Shown here: positions 1-10,996 of the stretch, piece by piece
How the letters are laid out: each line of letters starts with the position of its first letter
Numbering within the stretch: position 1 is the stretch's first letter
From: Heligmosomoides polygyrus polygyrus
Lineage: Eukaryota > Nematoda > Chromadorea > Rhabditida > Heligmosomidae
Length of the DNA: 64,000 bases
Assembly: GCA_947396885.1 (NCBI GenBank)
Contig: OX377202.1
Span: 84,920,408-84,984,407 of the forward strand
Reading direction: 5' to 3'
The notes under the pieces: model-generated
Database searches by the model: none
What the model saw: only the letters and a program-made list of their open reading frames with translations
Told to the model about the DNA's origin: nothing
Translations under genes and position numbers: made by a program

Positions 1-230
1 AGTCAGCGGTTCATCCTTCCCAGACACGTCATATGCAAATTCCCCGACCCTGGAGGCGTGGAAGGCTAGGTTTGCCTGGGAAAAATCCGAACCAGGAACT
101 TTGCATCGGGTGCACTCGACAGCCAGCATCTCTTCTGACCGCGTTACACCTGCCCATAGCCCAAATACGAATTCAAATTGCCTGCACTATAAGAACAGTT
201 CATGGCGCATTCCACAAAGAGGCTAGTTAA
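1..230 (+). repeat. Dispersed short repeat (SINE-like), family G
   Basis: A stretch around 85-130 containing GAACCAGGAACTTTG and GGGTGCACTCGACAG recurs, diverged, on the - strand near 3940-3985 and on the + strand near 7200-7270 in opposite sense (GGTTCGGATTT core). It is a short interspersed element of unknown exact limits. The short open frame across it is not believed to be a gene. Confidence 0.4.
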
Positions 231-239
231 CTTCTACCT

Positions 240-1249
240 TTATTCTTCGCCTTTTATTTTACCTATCCAGCTGACTTGTATGCCTCACGGGAGTGAGGAG
301 ACACGCGAGTGTGGCGTCTACTCAGTCCAGTCGCATGCCAGAGTGACCCAGAGGGCTGTCCTTGTGGAATCAGAAATTTAGGCCGGAATTTTTTTTTCTG
401 AAGGAATGTGACCAAAGCCTCTAATACTGAACTACTTTCTTCTTCTTGTGCACGGTGGTTTAAGCTCTCAGAACGATGTTTTGTTACGATCAAAAGTCTA
501 CCGCCAATCTCCTGCTGACCAGGCAGGAATGTTCTATGCTATGACGCCACCGATGCCAGCCGCTTAAGGTTTAAAGGGGCTGAATTGAATCGAAGGTGGT
601 TTCAGCGAACTATGACTGTTGACGGTTTTAAAAGCTGAAGTTTGATAACGGGCGCTAACTCACATGAAAGTTAGGTTTATAAATGCAACGAAATTCACCT
701 GTAAAAGTGGCAATTGCTTGGATAATCGGAAAGGTTTCTCTGCTTTACCTAATCCTTCAGCAGACTGAATTTCTTGGTCTGATAAGTGATAGTTATTGGC
801 AGCAAATTCCACTGCTAGTTTTTTTTAGATTCAGCGCTACGGTCACCGGCTAAACGTCAGTGAGCTCGATAACGGAGCCACATTACTACCACACACATGC
901 ACTCTTATATCTTTTATTCAATCTTCCAATTTTAAAGAGTAAACCGCTGCAGGCGAGAACAGTGAGAAGTGTAGATATCGATTAGTGAGCATGGGAACAT
1001 GCGACACTCACTGAGACACACAAGCACGAAATTACAATGTAATCTGGCGGCGGCGTCGAGCAGTTTGCCATGGTGATGTGCCTCTCGGCGCCGCACAGCT
1101 GAAGTGAAGGTAGTCCTAGTAGAGAGCAAGGTTCGCCAAATGATGCCCTTTCGGCTTATTCGAATAGAGGTGACACATTTGATTTGAAACAAATGAAGGT
1201 GACAAGCGCGTGCTCCGCTCTGTAGTAAGCATTCTGCTTCAAGGATGTA
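240..1249. other. Unassigned intergenic DNA
   Basis: About 1 kb with only short open frames on both strands. I see no splice-bounded exons, transposon termini or RNA gene here. Confidence 0.4.
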
Positions 1250-1432
1250 CATAGTAAACGGTTTCTCTTTAATACTAGCCAACTGAATAATCTAAATAAA
1301 CCACTCATTATGTTAGATTTCGTCGTAGCACTGGACCAACTAATAGAACAAAAAAAACCGGAAAACAGGTCCTTTATAGCTTGTTTCCAGATGAATTTTT
1401 CTACCGAAATGTGGCAAAACCTACTACACATA
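1250..1432 (+). repeat. Direct repeat, left copy, flanking mariner 1
   Basis: This stretch (ACTAGCCAACTGAATA ... GATGAATTTTTCT) is repeated in the same orientation at about 2612-2790, with roughly 70-80% identity by eye. The two copies lie immediately outside the two ends of the mariner at 1439-2605. Confidence 0.6.
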
Positions 1433-1438
1433 GACAGT

Positions 1439-2605
1439 TTGTAAGGAAAGTATCCCGCCATCTGAGCAATATTTTTCAAATTTGTTTCTCTCGTTCGATA
1501 CACACAACAGCTAGCAAACATATGATTTGTATATCCCGCTTTTATAGAATTTCTGGGGCTTTGACGAGAAGAAACTCAGCGAGGCATTTTTCAAGTTAAT
1601 CGCTGTCGTCAAATAGTTTCTCCTGAAAATGGTTCGACAACGAAAGAAGCAGATGGTAGTCCGTTGGGACAAGGTCCCGTGAATACGATGGGTAGGCCGG
1701 AACATGCCATCCGAAACACTTTTTTCAGAGTCTCCTTTACAACGTGTGGACGCTGTCGTGAAGGAAGAAGATCTTGCCTTGTTTCCCACGAAGAGCTGCT
1801 CCAACGCTATCCTACTGCCTGCAGTAGACATGACAGTAATGTATGTCTCCCAGTGAATCACTCCTTGTAATTCTCTCAGACACTGGGCATTACCTTTTTT
1901 GGACGAAGTTCCGGTCTGGGCGTGAGAATTACTTCCATACTTCCAACTGAGACTGATCCACGCATTTCGCGTGTGGTTAACCTAGACTACCCTCTTTTGG
2001 TCACCAGCGACCATGTTCTCGAGAAAAGAAAAATTGAGCAAAGTAAAGTCAAGAAGTTCATGCACGCATCCTGCCGCTCCTGTAGTCGGTGGCTGCTAAG
2101 TTCATGTGGCATCCATGCACCACATCTCCATGTCTTCCAAAGGCCACGCAGGTGTTGAGCTATGGTGGCTGCACTCGAGTTCCTCTGCCAGTTCATGGGT
2201 GCAAGGTCGAAAGCCAGCTCCAGATAACGCTCTTCATCCGCAGCAACTGGCCTTCCAGGCAGCGGTTGGCCTTCCATACAAAAGTCTCCGTTCTTGAACT
2301 TCCGGAACCGTACTTCCGCTGTGTCGTAGGAGACAGTGGTGGAATCCCCCGTTCCACATGTGTTATCCACCGCGACTCTTGTATTGCTTTGCTTTTTGAA
2401 CTCGTGAAGTAGAAGCAGTCGGACCTGCTTGCAGTCGAGAACGATTTTCTCTGCTATAGTCGTAACGGAATATGACGACAATTGCAATAAGCGTAGGTTA
2501 GGTCATAGGTCAGCCTATATGTTCGTTATTGGGAGGAGGTTCCGGAACACTTTTCTAAAATTTGGCGGAACGCCAATGTGAGTAGCGGAAAACATTTCCT
2601 ACAAC
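1439..2605 (-). mobile_element. Mariner-family transposon 1, inactivated
   Basis: The - strand encodes a mariner-type transposase in pieces. The N-terminal helix-turn-helix half is open from about 2487 to 1987 (RLLLHEFKK ... YDTAEVRFRKFKNGDF ... PLPGRPVAADEERYLEL ... WMPHELS). The C-terminal catalytic part follows in other frames between about 1860 and 1500. Ends are similar inverted repeats: TTGTAAGGAAAG at 1439 and CTTACAAC-like TTTCCTACAAC ending at 2605. A relative of the same subfamily is at 33836-34975 on the other strand. Frameshifts and stops make it a fossil. Exact TA target-site duplications were not clear. Confidence 0.8.
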
Positions 2606-2611
2606 CTGGTA

Positions 2612-2790
2612 GCGAACGGTTCCTTTGTATTACTAGCCAATTGAATATTCTAATTAATGGCGTTGTTATGTTCAACTTCGTCATAGAACTAAGCTAGCTC
2701 AAGGAAGGAATAAATCAGGAAACTTGAATTTTAATATAGCGCGTTTATGGATGAATTTTTCTCCCGAAAAGTGACTAAACCTTAAGTCTA
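2612..2790 (+). repeat. Direct repeat, right copy, flanking mariner 1
   Basis: Diverged partner of the repeat at 1250-1432. Mariners do not make target duplications this long, so the pair is either an older tandem duplication into which the mariner jumped or part of a larger composite repeat. Confidence 0.6.
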
Positions 2791-2799
2791 GTTCAATAG

Positions 2800-3940
2800 C
2801 TCTTATTGGTGATAGGAAAGAAATGCCTGTGAAACGAGCGAGGAGCCGAACACCGCCGTCAATAGCTGAGTAATGAACCGAATGTGCGCTGTATCCAAGT
2901 AACCGACTCAGAAAGGACTCGAGGCTCTCAGAAGAGATCTCGCACGAAGGTGTTTCTAGGCAGCGTTAGTCAGACAGCGCGTGCCGTGTCTACTCAGTGC
3001 ACCCTGTGGGTACTCATGGCCATCTGTAAAGGCCACGTCAGGGCCAGGCGAGCTTGTAAGTGGGGCTGTTGGTCTTTGAGTATTGCATCGGGCTGCACTA
3101 AGCGTGTATTACGGCAAGCCCGCATCAGAACTCCAGAGGGGATAGTCAGAGAAGGCACACAAGACCGGCGTCCTAGAATCGCTCTCGTACAATCGCTCGA
3201 TTACTGGACGATTGCTAAGGATGCGAAACGCTGCGCGAGGTACAGCCTTTTAGGACTTTGGTATATTTCCGTCCGCGTAGACGATCCGGATTTGTGCGAC
3301 TACCGCAAGAATCGACTTCTGCAGATATATTTTTTTAAAACAGACCTGGGACGAGACATTTTTTAACAGACCTGGGACATTCTGAGACACACAATAAGAC
3401 CTGAAAATTTAAATCAAGCATAACACATAAAACACATTAATTGTTTAAACACGTTTTGTTTAACACATAAATTTAAGCATAACACGTATAAGAAACTGTA
3501 CTCTTCCCAATAAGTTTCCGTAAGGGTTGAACAGGCAAACCCAACGACATTTCATCTCAACCCAGGAGTGGATTGAACTCGCTTAGGTCCCTAAAGTTTC
3601 GACACATTGGTGAAGAGGTTTGGTCTAACTTCGTTCTTACCTCCGAGCAAAGGATTTACTTTTCTAGATCAAGTTGACCGTACACCGAAGAAAGGAAGTG
3701 GATCTATATAGAAATTGGATATTTGCAGGATTTCTTCCAGCTTAACCACTGCCGACAGTTTTTTTTACGTTTTCTGTAGTCTTCCATGTTTTTCTTTTGT
3801 TTATCTGCGTGTATTTGTTAAATATTTTGATCATTCCTCATCATTTTTACTTTCTTATGTCATTCAGTAGTTTGTACGCGATACTCTTACTTTAGGGGAA
3901 GTATATTTCTATGGAAGCATATAGCGCAGTCGGAGGATGT
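2800..3940. other. Unassigned DNA with one chance-looking open frame
   Basis: A 160-codon + strand frame (2884-3366) has no recognisable domain, signal peptide or splice context. Two imperfect copies of ACAGACCTGGGAC sit at 3337-3380. The rest is AT-rich and featureless to me. Confidence 0.4.
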
Positions 3941-4169
3941 GCCGACTGTCGCATGCACCTGACACCAAGTTCCTGGTTCCGATTTGCCGCTGACTCATCC
4001 TTGCACATCGACAGAGCGTAGACGTCACTAAAAATAGATAACATGACAGAGCGGAAGGACGGTTGAAAGCTATATTTGGTGGGCTTTACGGGGAAGATTT
4101 GATGGTTTATTTAGACGCCGTGAAAGGGATACATTACTATTGCTGATGTCTATTAACAGGTCAGGCATT

Positions 4170-4737
4170 TTAACACGTTGACGACCGTGAGGCCTGATGT
4201 CAGGCCAAACCCTTGCGGCCGCGTGGGACCGTGTGACATGATGTCAGGCCACAGCCTTATAATTTATTCTTCCAGTTTTATTCAGATCTTTCCAAGGAAC
4301 TTTTTTGTGTTATGTGCACCTCATATTTATACTTTGCTGTAAAAAGCGTAATCCCCAAAAACAATTTTCGGTTACTGATTTATTGAGCTTCTCGTCAAGT
4401 AATGGCTTCAATTAACAGTTCGTCATTGAAAAATAATCGATAATAATCGATCGGCCTAACGCATTGAACACATCATCATGAAAGCCGGACTCCGTCGCAA
4501 AGTTCCACCAAGTACGGGCTTCAAAATCGCTCTTCCAAACTTCCTCATCCTCATTTTCTGCTTAGGATTCTATTACGTCACTTTTTGAGCCATCATCATC
4601 GTCATCTGGTAGTGCAGGGATATCGGCCTCAGCATCGACGTCGTACTGGACCACCTCGTCATCCTCACCATCGCTTTCCACCAAGAGACGACTTTTGCGG
4701 TCGCGTTAGACCGCGCGACATGATGTCATCCCACGCA
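4170..4737 (-). mobile_element. piggyBac-like element remnant inserted in psi-A
   Basis: The intron-6 homology shared with 29040-29700 is broken exactly here by foreign DNA. The left edge is a TTAA (4170-4173) followed by CACGTTGACGACCG, closely matching the TTAA-flanked element at 7732. The inner end repeats GACATGATGTCA motifs. The reverse strand of 4700-4400 reads as an acidic stretch (L-L-V-E-S-D-G-E-D-D-E ... D-D-D-D-D-G-S) and then S-D-F-E-A-R-T-W-W-N-F, resembling the acidic N-terminus of piggyBac/PGBD transposases, with an in-frame stop. The right TTAA is not preserved, so it is truncated. Confidence 0.6.
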
Positions 4738-5167
4738 GATCCCTGAGGTTATGTCTTCTCAAATCTAAATTTTGGTGTATTCCAGGGGCAAATGACTAAA
4801 TGCACATAAGCGTGTCTGGTAGAGCATCTCCGTGCAGCCAAGGCCTTCTGAGCTCCCTTACTTTAGAGAGCTAACATCCCGCATGAGCGAAAAACAGTAG
4901 ATTTCAAGTGTAGTACCAGAGAATACGACAAATCTCGAAGCTAACCAAGGCCGGCCGAAGGCGTAGGTACGCTGACGAAATTGCGTTGCGTTTTTATTCA
5001 TGACATTTTACATGTCAATTACCGCCCAGTTCAATTTCAAGCACATTAGGGCGGCACATTATAGGGGCCAAACATGGACTCTCCTTTCGCGGATTACAAC
5101 GTAGCATGACATCTAAAAATGTCAACACATCTGCTATAAGAATGTTCTGATGCAGTTAAAACTCCGG

Positions 5168-5245
5168 CGACAGACGAGACTCGATCCACCTGCTTTCCGA
5201 GCAGGATGTTATCCATTAAACTACCACCACCGGCGCTTTTTTACA
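5168..5245 (-). repeat. tRNA-like (SINE-type) segment inside psi-A
   Basis: On the - strand: GCGCCGG start, A-box-like TAGTTTAATGGATA, an anticodon-arm-like CCTGCTCGGAAAGCAGG and B-box-like GGATCGAGTC. The same segment is in intron 6 of the intact lysozyme gene (29062-29140), so it was present before the two genes separated. The arm loop lacks U33 and the acceptor stem is weak, so I do not call a functional tRNA. Confidence 0.55.
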
Positions 5246-6152
5246 CAAAGCATCCACGTCATCCACTTGAATATAATACCTTGTAGCTAAGAGGAAGTCA
5301 GGACGTCCAGTATCTTGAAGTATAGCCTTTTCAGCTGTTAGTTAAACTAGCACCATTATGTCATTTATTTCACTTATCGGTCAAATTGGACAACCTTCTA
5401 AACCAGACACGCCTGAAACAAAAGTGAACTTCTTTCGAATCAAAACAGGTTTCTTACACGATAACTGAAAATTTTGTAGTTCACTTGTCTGATTCTCCAA
5501 TTTGAAAAGTGTCCAATTTGGGATGAAAATGGAATATACTGGTGCTACTGCAGCACTGCTCAAACGCAATAGGCAAGCAATGTGATTTACCAAGCCCAAC
5601 CAGGACAGAAAAAATAAGTGATAAGTGAAGACAAGTATTCTACACCTCCAGCTGCTCTGAGACATTTTTTATACCTAGCTCGGTAAACTCTTCGGGGATG
5701 GAAATACCACCGGAGGTTAGACAAATGGAGACGAAGAAAAGTCTCTGAATGCGTATGTGCAAGCAGTTGACTTTGCAATTGACTCTGAACTACGCCTTAT
5801 CGGACTTAATCACTCTTCACTTCTCATGGGTCAAAAAGCTCCCCAAAGACTCAAAGTCACTACGTCAACGGAATTAGTTTTTTTAGTGAAAATGCCTCCC
5901 TAATCGTCTTATAGTCATGCACTCTTTATAAGACGCTTTGGCCGAGAAAAAGTAAAGAAGACTGAAAGCTATCAGATGGTTGCATTCGGCAATTGCGGCA
6001 TCAGCCGATCACAGTGCGATAGAGTTCTCACTTTTTGCTTTTGACTCAAAACCACGTTGGCGTTATCCAGTATCAGTTTTCAGCAACTAATAACAACGCC
6101 TGAGCGGCGGTCACGACCTGATTGAAGAAGGTGATGTTGTTCTGACTGCGTG

Positions 6153-6736
6153 TCAGGAGATGCTCCCGCCCTCTGCTGAGAGGGTAAGCGCCGGCAATCC
6201 TAAATCTACGACGAACCATAACGGTGGTGTTCATCAAAGTGATTACAGAAATTATCGTCGAAATTGTGCATCTCTATTTTTTATACAAATCAATCGATCT
6301 TCCACACAAAATGCGGACAAGGAGCGTTATCAACGGCCATATGGTTTGAGAAAGAAGAAAAACGGACGAAAAGGAAGCAGTCACCCTCCGTGTCTAAGTG
6401 CCCGTTCATACTTCGACGACGAGTGACCCGACGCCACGTATTGTGGCCACATTGATCTAGAGCGACGTGGTCGATCAACTTAATCACTATACATGCCATC
6501 TCGTCGCTCGGCGTCGGAAGTATAAACGGCTCCTAGCACTCCACCCCAAAAATGAGCCTGCAGAGCATCCGTTGCGCCAAATGGTCCATTTTCTCTAAGA
6601 TACTGCCGCTCCAAGTTGCTTATTCGATTTAGAGCTTTGTAGCAGATTACAAGAGTGCAGTATATCCAGAGCGGAGTCGAATCGTTCGCGATTGCCCGCT
6701 CACACGCCCCCAGCAGAAGACGGGTGTACCTCCTGA
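6153..6736. mobile_element. Inverted-repeat MITE (family J) inside lysozyme exon-5 homologue
   Basis: Both ends carry an inverted terminal repeat beginning TCAGGAG and running about 25 bp (TCTGCTG core). The element splits the exon-5 homologue of psi-A. A 602-bp copy sits at exactly the same exon position in the fragment at 12527-13795, so the insertion predates duplication of the pseudogene. The interior shows short conserved open frames (W-G-G-V-L-G-A-V-Y-T-S-D-A-E-R-R-D) but no recognised transposase. Confidence 0.65.
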
Positions 6737-7179
6737 CCTTCCGCGTTGCTTTGCATGTATGGGTCCCAATAAATCGGAGAGATGACCTAAAGTGTACACG
6801 AAATGCACGGAGAGATATTGCAAGAAATTCGTTTTAGTAGAAGTGTACAGTCGTATACTGCTATGTATGTGTAGATGTCTGTATGTATGTATGTATCAGA
6901 AGTGCAAATTTAACGGTTAACGATTTAACGAATTTAGCGAATTAACGGCATTTTTCGTTAAAATCTGGCTTAACGACTTAACGGAAATTTTTAGAAAATT
7001 AGTGGAATTTTTAACGGAAGTTTTTCTCAGTGAGTTTTCCACGTTCGCCCTTAATCTTCACTAATTTTGCAGGTCTCATCCTCCCGATTAGAACTGTTCC
7101 TGAAAAACCAAGAATATTTTTATGTTTACATGGATTTGTTTTGATTTTTTGGAAATAATGCATTTTGTGGGCGCGTGCA

Positions 7180-7400
7180 GCGCACTCGCAAGAGGTGCTT
7201 GCTGTTGCGTGTACCCGATACTGTGTGCCCGGTTCGGATTTCCCGCTCGAGCAAACCAAGCCTTTCATCCTTCCGGGGTGGTATCATACTTGTCTGGGAG
7301 GGAGAAAGTGCTGAATTCTTCATCGGCTGACCACCGCAAATCATATGTACGGCCAAACACGCATTCAAATCGCTATCCCATAGAAGTGGAATGCGTGGCG
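7180..7400 (+). repeat. Dispersed SINE-like repeat (family G)
   Basis: Contains GGTTCGGATTTCCCGCTCG followed by TTTCATCCTTCCGGGG and CTTGTCTGGGAGGG. Related sequence is in reverse sense at the start of the window. It lies within the outer hAT. Confidence 0.4.
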
Positions 7401-7404
7401 CTAC

Positions 7405-7476
7405 GGATACGGATGAAGGGCAGCTCTACTCAATCTCCCAAGAGAGATTGAGTAGCGCTGCCCTTCATCCGTATCC
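7405..7476. repeat. Near-perfect short-loop palindrome
   Basis: Two 33-nt arms (7405-7437 and 7444-7476) with one mismatch are separated by a 6-nt loop. It lies in the coding remnant side of the outer hAT. A transcript would fold into a single tight hairpin. Confidence 0.85.
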
Positions 7477-7567
7477 CTTAATGCATTTTGGAGCAAGAAA
7501 TTTCCTCTCCGAACCCATAAGCACGTAAAAAACTCACAAAGATGTTTGTCTAATCACCTAGAAGATC

Positions 7568-7690
7568 GTAAGATGTGCCTATCCTCACCTGGCGTTGCTT
7601 ATCCCAGAACACTCTTGCTCGCCACCTGGATCAGTTGAGACGGAGAGGATGCTTTCGGCCGTTGGACGTATTTTAAATGATTTTTGGAAA
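7568..7690 (+). pseudogene. hAT transposase C-terminal dimerisation fragment
   Basis: The frame reads Y-P-H-L-A-L-L-I-P ... G-S-V-E-T-E-R-M-L-S-A-V-G-R-I-L-N-D, matching the hAT C-terminal pattern YPxLAxLA..(L).ipaTSxxsERxFSxxGxIl. It is a short, isolated remnant. Upstream catalytic regions were not found, so the host element is non-autonomous. Confidence 0.75.
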
Positions 7691-8309
7691 AAGCTATTAG
7701 CAAAAATTTGGGAAGCTACTTTTCCTGAACGTTAACAACATTGACGACGTGTCACACCTTGCGGCTGCGCCGGACCTTGTGACATGATGTTGTGTCACGG
7801 TCCTGACCAGGGATGGGCGGAATTTCTGTTTTCTGTTTTCTGATTTTCTGGCCATTTTGGGCAAATTTTTTCTGTTTTCTGTTTTCTGGGAAAATGGCCA
7901 AAAATTGGCCAGAAAACAGAAAATGGAGTTGCGAACAAAATTTTATCACAGAAATCCAATAAAAAGGATCCAAAAAGAATCGTAGAATAGTGAGCTTTAT
8001 TCCAAAATAGTGTTTCTAGAGTATCTTACATGGTAAGCATGTGCGTTTTTTGGATGTGCTCATGTAGTAATTGCGCCATATGCTCATGAACTATGCCGCT
8101 TTGTTTGCTTGATTGATTGTGTAAGTGCTGCTGGCAAGGAGTATAGGAGTATATCTAGAGCATTTTTTGACTTTCATAATTTGGCTTTGTATTCTTTCGA
8201 TTTTAACAGTAGTTTGGACCGTCTACGATCACTAAAAATTTTATTTTAAAACTATAAAACTAGTACTCTGAGGGGCATTTAATTATGTATTAACTAACCA
8301 CTTGTCCTA

Positions 8310-9600
8310 GAGTTACTGTGGGTAGGGTGGCACCAGCAGCGTCTCCATACGTCCATGCCGCGTGCCTGGTGCTCCAGGGTGCTCCAAGGATCCTTTTTGC
8401 TCGAGGTACGCGAAGAGCGTCATATTGTTTGTTCAGGGCTTTGGCGAAGAAGTCCGACCAACGCGTTGTTGGGCATCCTGGTGTTCTCTTGACATCCCGC
8501 GGAATCTAGTCGGTGTCTGCGAAGCGCCTTACGTGGCCCATCTAATTTTCGACGACTTGGACATGCGACAGCATCTCTGATCTTCGAACGTCGGCGAAGC
8601 TTGGAAGTCTCTCGGCCTTCTCTCACTTGTGTGAGTCGTGTCACTCCGAGGATTGCCCTCTCGATTCCGCGATACTGATCGCTTGTTCATCCTGCCTTTG
8701 TAGAGCCCAGGTCTCTGATACGTATGGGCAGGAAGAACAGTGAAGTCGAAAAGGTAGGTACGGAGCCACGACGTTCTTCGTCTTCCCCACTTCTCTTTCG
8801 ACACTCTTGACAGCTCCTCAAGCCGCTCGTTTCCTACTGCTCAGCTCTGGCGCTAGTTAGTTGGTCATGTTGACTTCGCGACCCAGATACAAGTGTCTGG
8901 AGCATTCGAAGATGTTCATTCCGTTGAGCGAGGATGAGGCATCCGAAACTCGTCCGTTCCTCATGAACATCATCTTCGTAAGATTCAGCTGCAGTCCAAC
9001 ATTCCCACATATGTAAACGATCGAAGTCGGCCAGCATTCGCTCCGCCTGGCTAGCGCTCGGTGTTAGATGGTGTAGCTGCCGTCCGTCGTCTTTCACTTC
9101 CATGTCTTCCCATTCGAGTTCGCGAATGACGTTTTTGAGGGTGGCGCTGAAGAGAACCGGGGATACTCTCCCATCGAACCTCATTAAAAAACCTCTCTGT
9201 TCACGTTGGCATCGACTTGTTGTAGAATGGCGAAACCTTTATCGTGAATCCACTGTACAGCTCTCGAAGGATTCTGACGTACAGAGTAGTAACGCCCTGA
9301 GTGAGCAGGGCTTTGATGACCGCTTCAGTCTCGACAGAGTCAAATGCCTTCTTCAAATCGACGAACATAAGGCACAGCGGCAGCTTGTGCTCTCGCGACA
9401 CTTCGATGAGCTTCGTAGTGGTGTGTGTGTGTGTGGAGGATCGTGCTGAATCCTCTCTGAAATTCTGCCTGTTCGCATGGCTGTCCCTATTCAGGATGAC
9501 TCGAGTGAACAGCTTGTAGACTACGAGCATCAGGCAGATCGCGCAATCGTTGCTGATGCCGTGCACTCCTCAGTACACCAAGGCGGTTCTTCTGGTCTTC
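8310..9600 (-). mobile_element. RTE-type non-LTR retrotransposon fragment, decayed
   Basis: The - strand carries RTE reverse transcriptase in broken frames. From about 9566 to 9201: K-L-F-T-R-V-I-L-N-R, T-K-L-I-E-V-S-R-E-H-K-L-P-L-C-L, F-V-D-L-K-K-A-F-D-S-V-E (palm motif A with the catalytic D), then L-R-E-L-Y-S-G-F-T. From about 9184: L-F-S-A-T-L-K-N-V-I-R-E-L-E-W-E-D-M and A-E-R-M-L-A-D-F-D. Thumb and 3' pieces are frameshifted down to about 8310. Several stops and frameshifts are present. It is nested inside the inner hAT. Confidence 0.85.
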
Positions 9601-9636
9601 CACTGAGATGTAATATGATATGTAGATATGAGGAGA

Positions 9637-9638
<2 letters not shown>

Positions 9639-9726
<88 letters not shown>
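9639..9726. repeat. (AAT)n microsatellite
   Basis: Uninterrupted AAT/ATA repeat of about 29 units just 5' of the RTE fragment. It generates an artefactual poly-leucine frame on the - strand. Confidence 0.97.
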
Positions 9727-9728
<2 letters not shown>

Positions 9729-10996
9729 GCTATGCTCGGTCTTCATTATATGGTGTCTACGCATTCAAGAAAGCACCTCCCCCCAAGACCTGTTGTGCTG
9801 ACAGCCCCCTCAGACACAATCTCGTGTTGTTCTGTGAAATTCACATCTTTAGTCGGATGAGTAGTAAGGTGGTGTAAAGAGCAATTGTGTTGGCCTGAAA
9901 ATTTTCAGCTAGGCCACTTACAAGGAAAGGTATTCCCGAGGAACGAAACGAACTAGGAATACAGATTCTGGCGGAGCCAGTAATACCAACAAATCTCTTC
10001 ACAGCTTTAGAGTATGTTGCGAGAGTGTGTCTACAAACTCTAGCAATTGAGTTGATGCAAACAGTAATCATTGAGCCTTCTCGTGTTCGGTGCTCTAAAA
10101 AGCCAGTTTCTTACTAGTAGAACCATTATCTAATTGAGGCGTTAGCGGTGAAACGGAGCTGATGAGTAATGTTGTATATTTCAAGGGTCGAGATTCCTAG
10201 GATCCATCAGTCCACATTTACAACTTGCTGATTGCAGTGCACTGGGGTGTAATAGAAATTTTTATAAACGCTTGCAAATTAAAACGCTGGTTTACGACTA
10301 CATTTCTAGTCATACAAAAGCATTTGCTACTGGAAATATAGATCTTTGGGTATAATAATTAGGTCGTGTTATAATTTCGAAATTTTCTGTTTTCTGATTT
10401 CTGTTTTCTGAGAAAATTTTCAAAATTTCCGCCCATCCCTGGTCCTGACGTTGCAATGGTCCCGAGCACCAGGCGCTCGAAATTTGTGCGTTCGACTATG
10501 TGTTAACATTCCACTGATGTGCTTTTAATTGTGTTTTTATTAGTTCTTTCTATACCTAATGGGCTGAGGCCCGCACCGATATTGCATGTACATGCTCGTA
10601 GAGCAGCCACACAAAACGGTTTCGCAAAGAACACGGAAGGGAGAGGGACTCCGGTTTCTGCCTGATCGCACATTTTAAGCTGCGTTGTCGGCGATCATCT
10701 TCAATGATAATTTCTCAGCTGTTTTTCTTTCGCACCCCGTAGATAATTTGTTGTTGAAGGCTTGTTTTTTTCTATATTGAACTGTTTATTTTAATTGCAG
10801 TGTTGCATTACATTCCTTGAACTTAAGCTGTTGACCTCTTGAAGTTGAAACCCATGAGTTTTTCCTTGATTTATTTCACTTCAAATAATGGTTTGCAGCT
10901 AATTGTGTTTTTAACGAAGTTTAACGATTTACCGGAAATTTTACGAAAATTTTCCGCTAAAAAAATTTAACGCACAGAAATTTGTGTGCACCCCTG

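Larger units (their letters stand above)
3950..6870 (-). pseudogene. Degraded GH25 lysozyme paralogue (psi-A)
   Basis: Read on the - strand this mirrors the 3' two thirds of the intact lysozyme gene at 16309-30048. An exon-5 homologue starts after a TTTAG at 6786 (V-I-S-P-I-Y-W-D-P-Y-M-Q-S). It is interrupted by a 584-bp inverted-repeat element (6153-6736) and resumes near 6150 (S-Q-N-N-I-T-F-F-N-Q ... A-A-Q). Intron-5-like sequence follows (about 6095-5700), then intron-6-like sequence (about 5245-4055). An exon-8 homologue follows a TTTTTAG at 4027-3985 (D-V-Y-A-L-S-M-C-K-D-E-S-A-A). Exons 6 and 7 are not found. A piggyBac-like insertion (4170-4737) splits the intron-6 homology. It cannot make lysozyme. 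Confidence 0.8.
7808..10441. mobile_element. Inner hAT element with perfect 8-bp target duplication
   Basis: Terminal inverted repeats are CAGGGATGGGCGGAA at 7808 and its reverse complement ending at 10441, each followed by TTTTCTG-rich subterminal repeats. The 8-bp flank GTCCTGAC is identical on both sides (7800-7807 and 10442-10449). Length is 2634 bp. It contains an RTE retrotransposon fragment and an (ATA)n tract but no recognised hAT transposase, so it is non-autonomous. Confidence 0.9.
7732..10506. mobile_element. TTAA-flanked piggyBac-like MITE split by an inner hAT
   Basis: TTAA occurs at 7732-7735 and 10503-10506. Inward ends are CAACATTGACGACGTG and, reversed, CACATAGTCGAACG, an imperfect inverted repeat that resembles CACGTTGACGACCG at 4174. 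Without the inner hAT it would be only about 130 bp. It is inserted in the outer hAT. TTAA target duplication is characteristic of piggyBac. Confidence 0.65.
6897..10996. mobile_element. Outer hAT-family element carrying nested insertions
   Basis: The left end reads CAGAAGTGCAAATTTAACG and the right end, reversed, CAGGGGTGCACACAAATTT. Both are followed by AACG/TTAACG-rich subterminal DNA. Eight-base flanks GTATGTAT occur on both sides (6889-6896 and 10997-11004), as expected for hAT, though they lie in (ATGT)n so are not diagnostic alone. Inside, 7568-7690 encodes a hAT dimerisation-domain remnant. A TTAA-flanked element (7732-10506) with a second hAT inside it (7808-10441) interrupts the 3' half. 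Confidence 0.75.

Noticed and set aside
2884..3366. 160-codon + strand open frame
   Set aside because: No domain, signal peptide, splice context or repeat copy; composition (many Arg, scattered Cys/Trp) looks like a chance frame.
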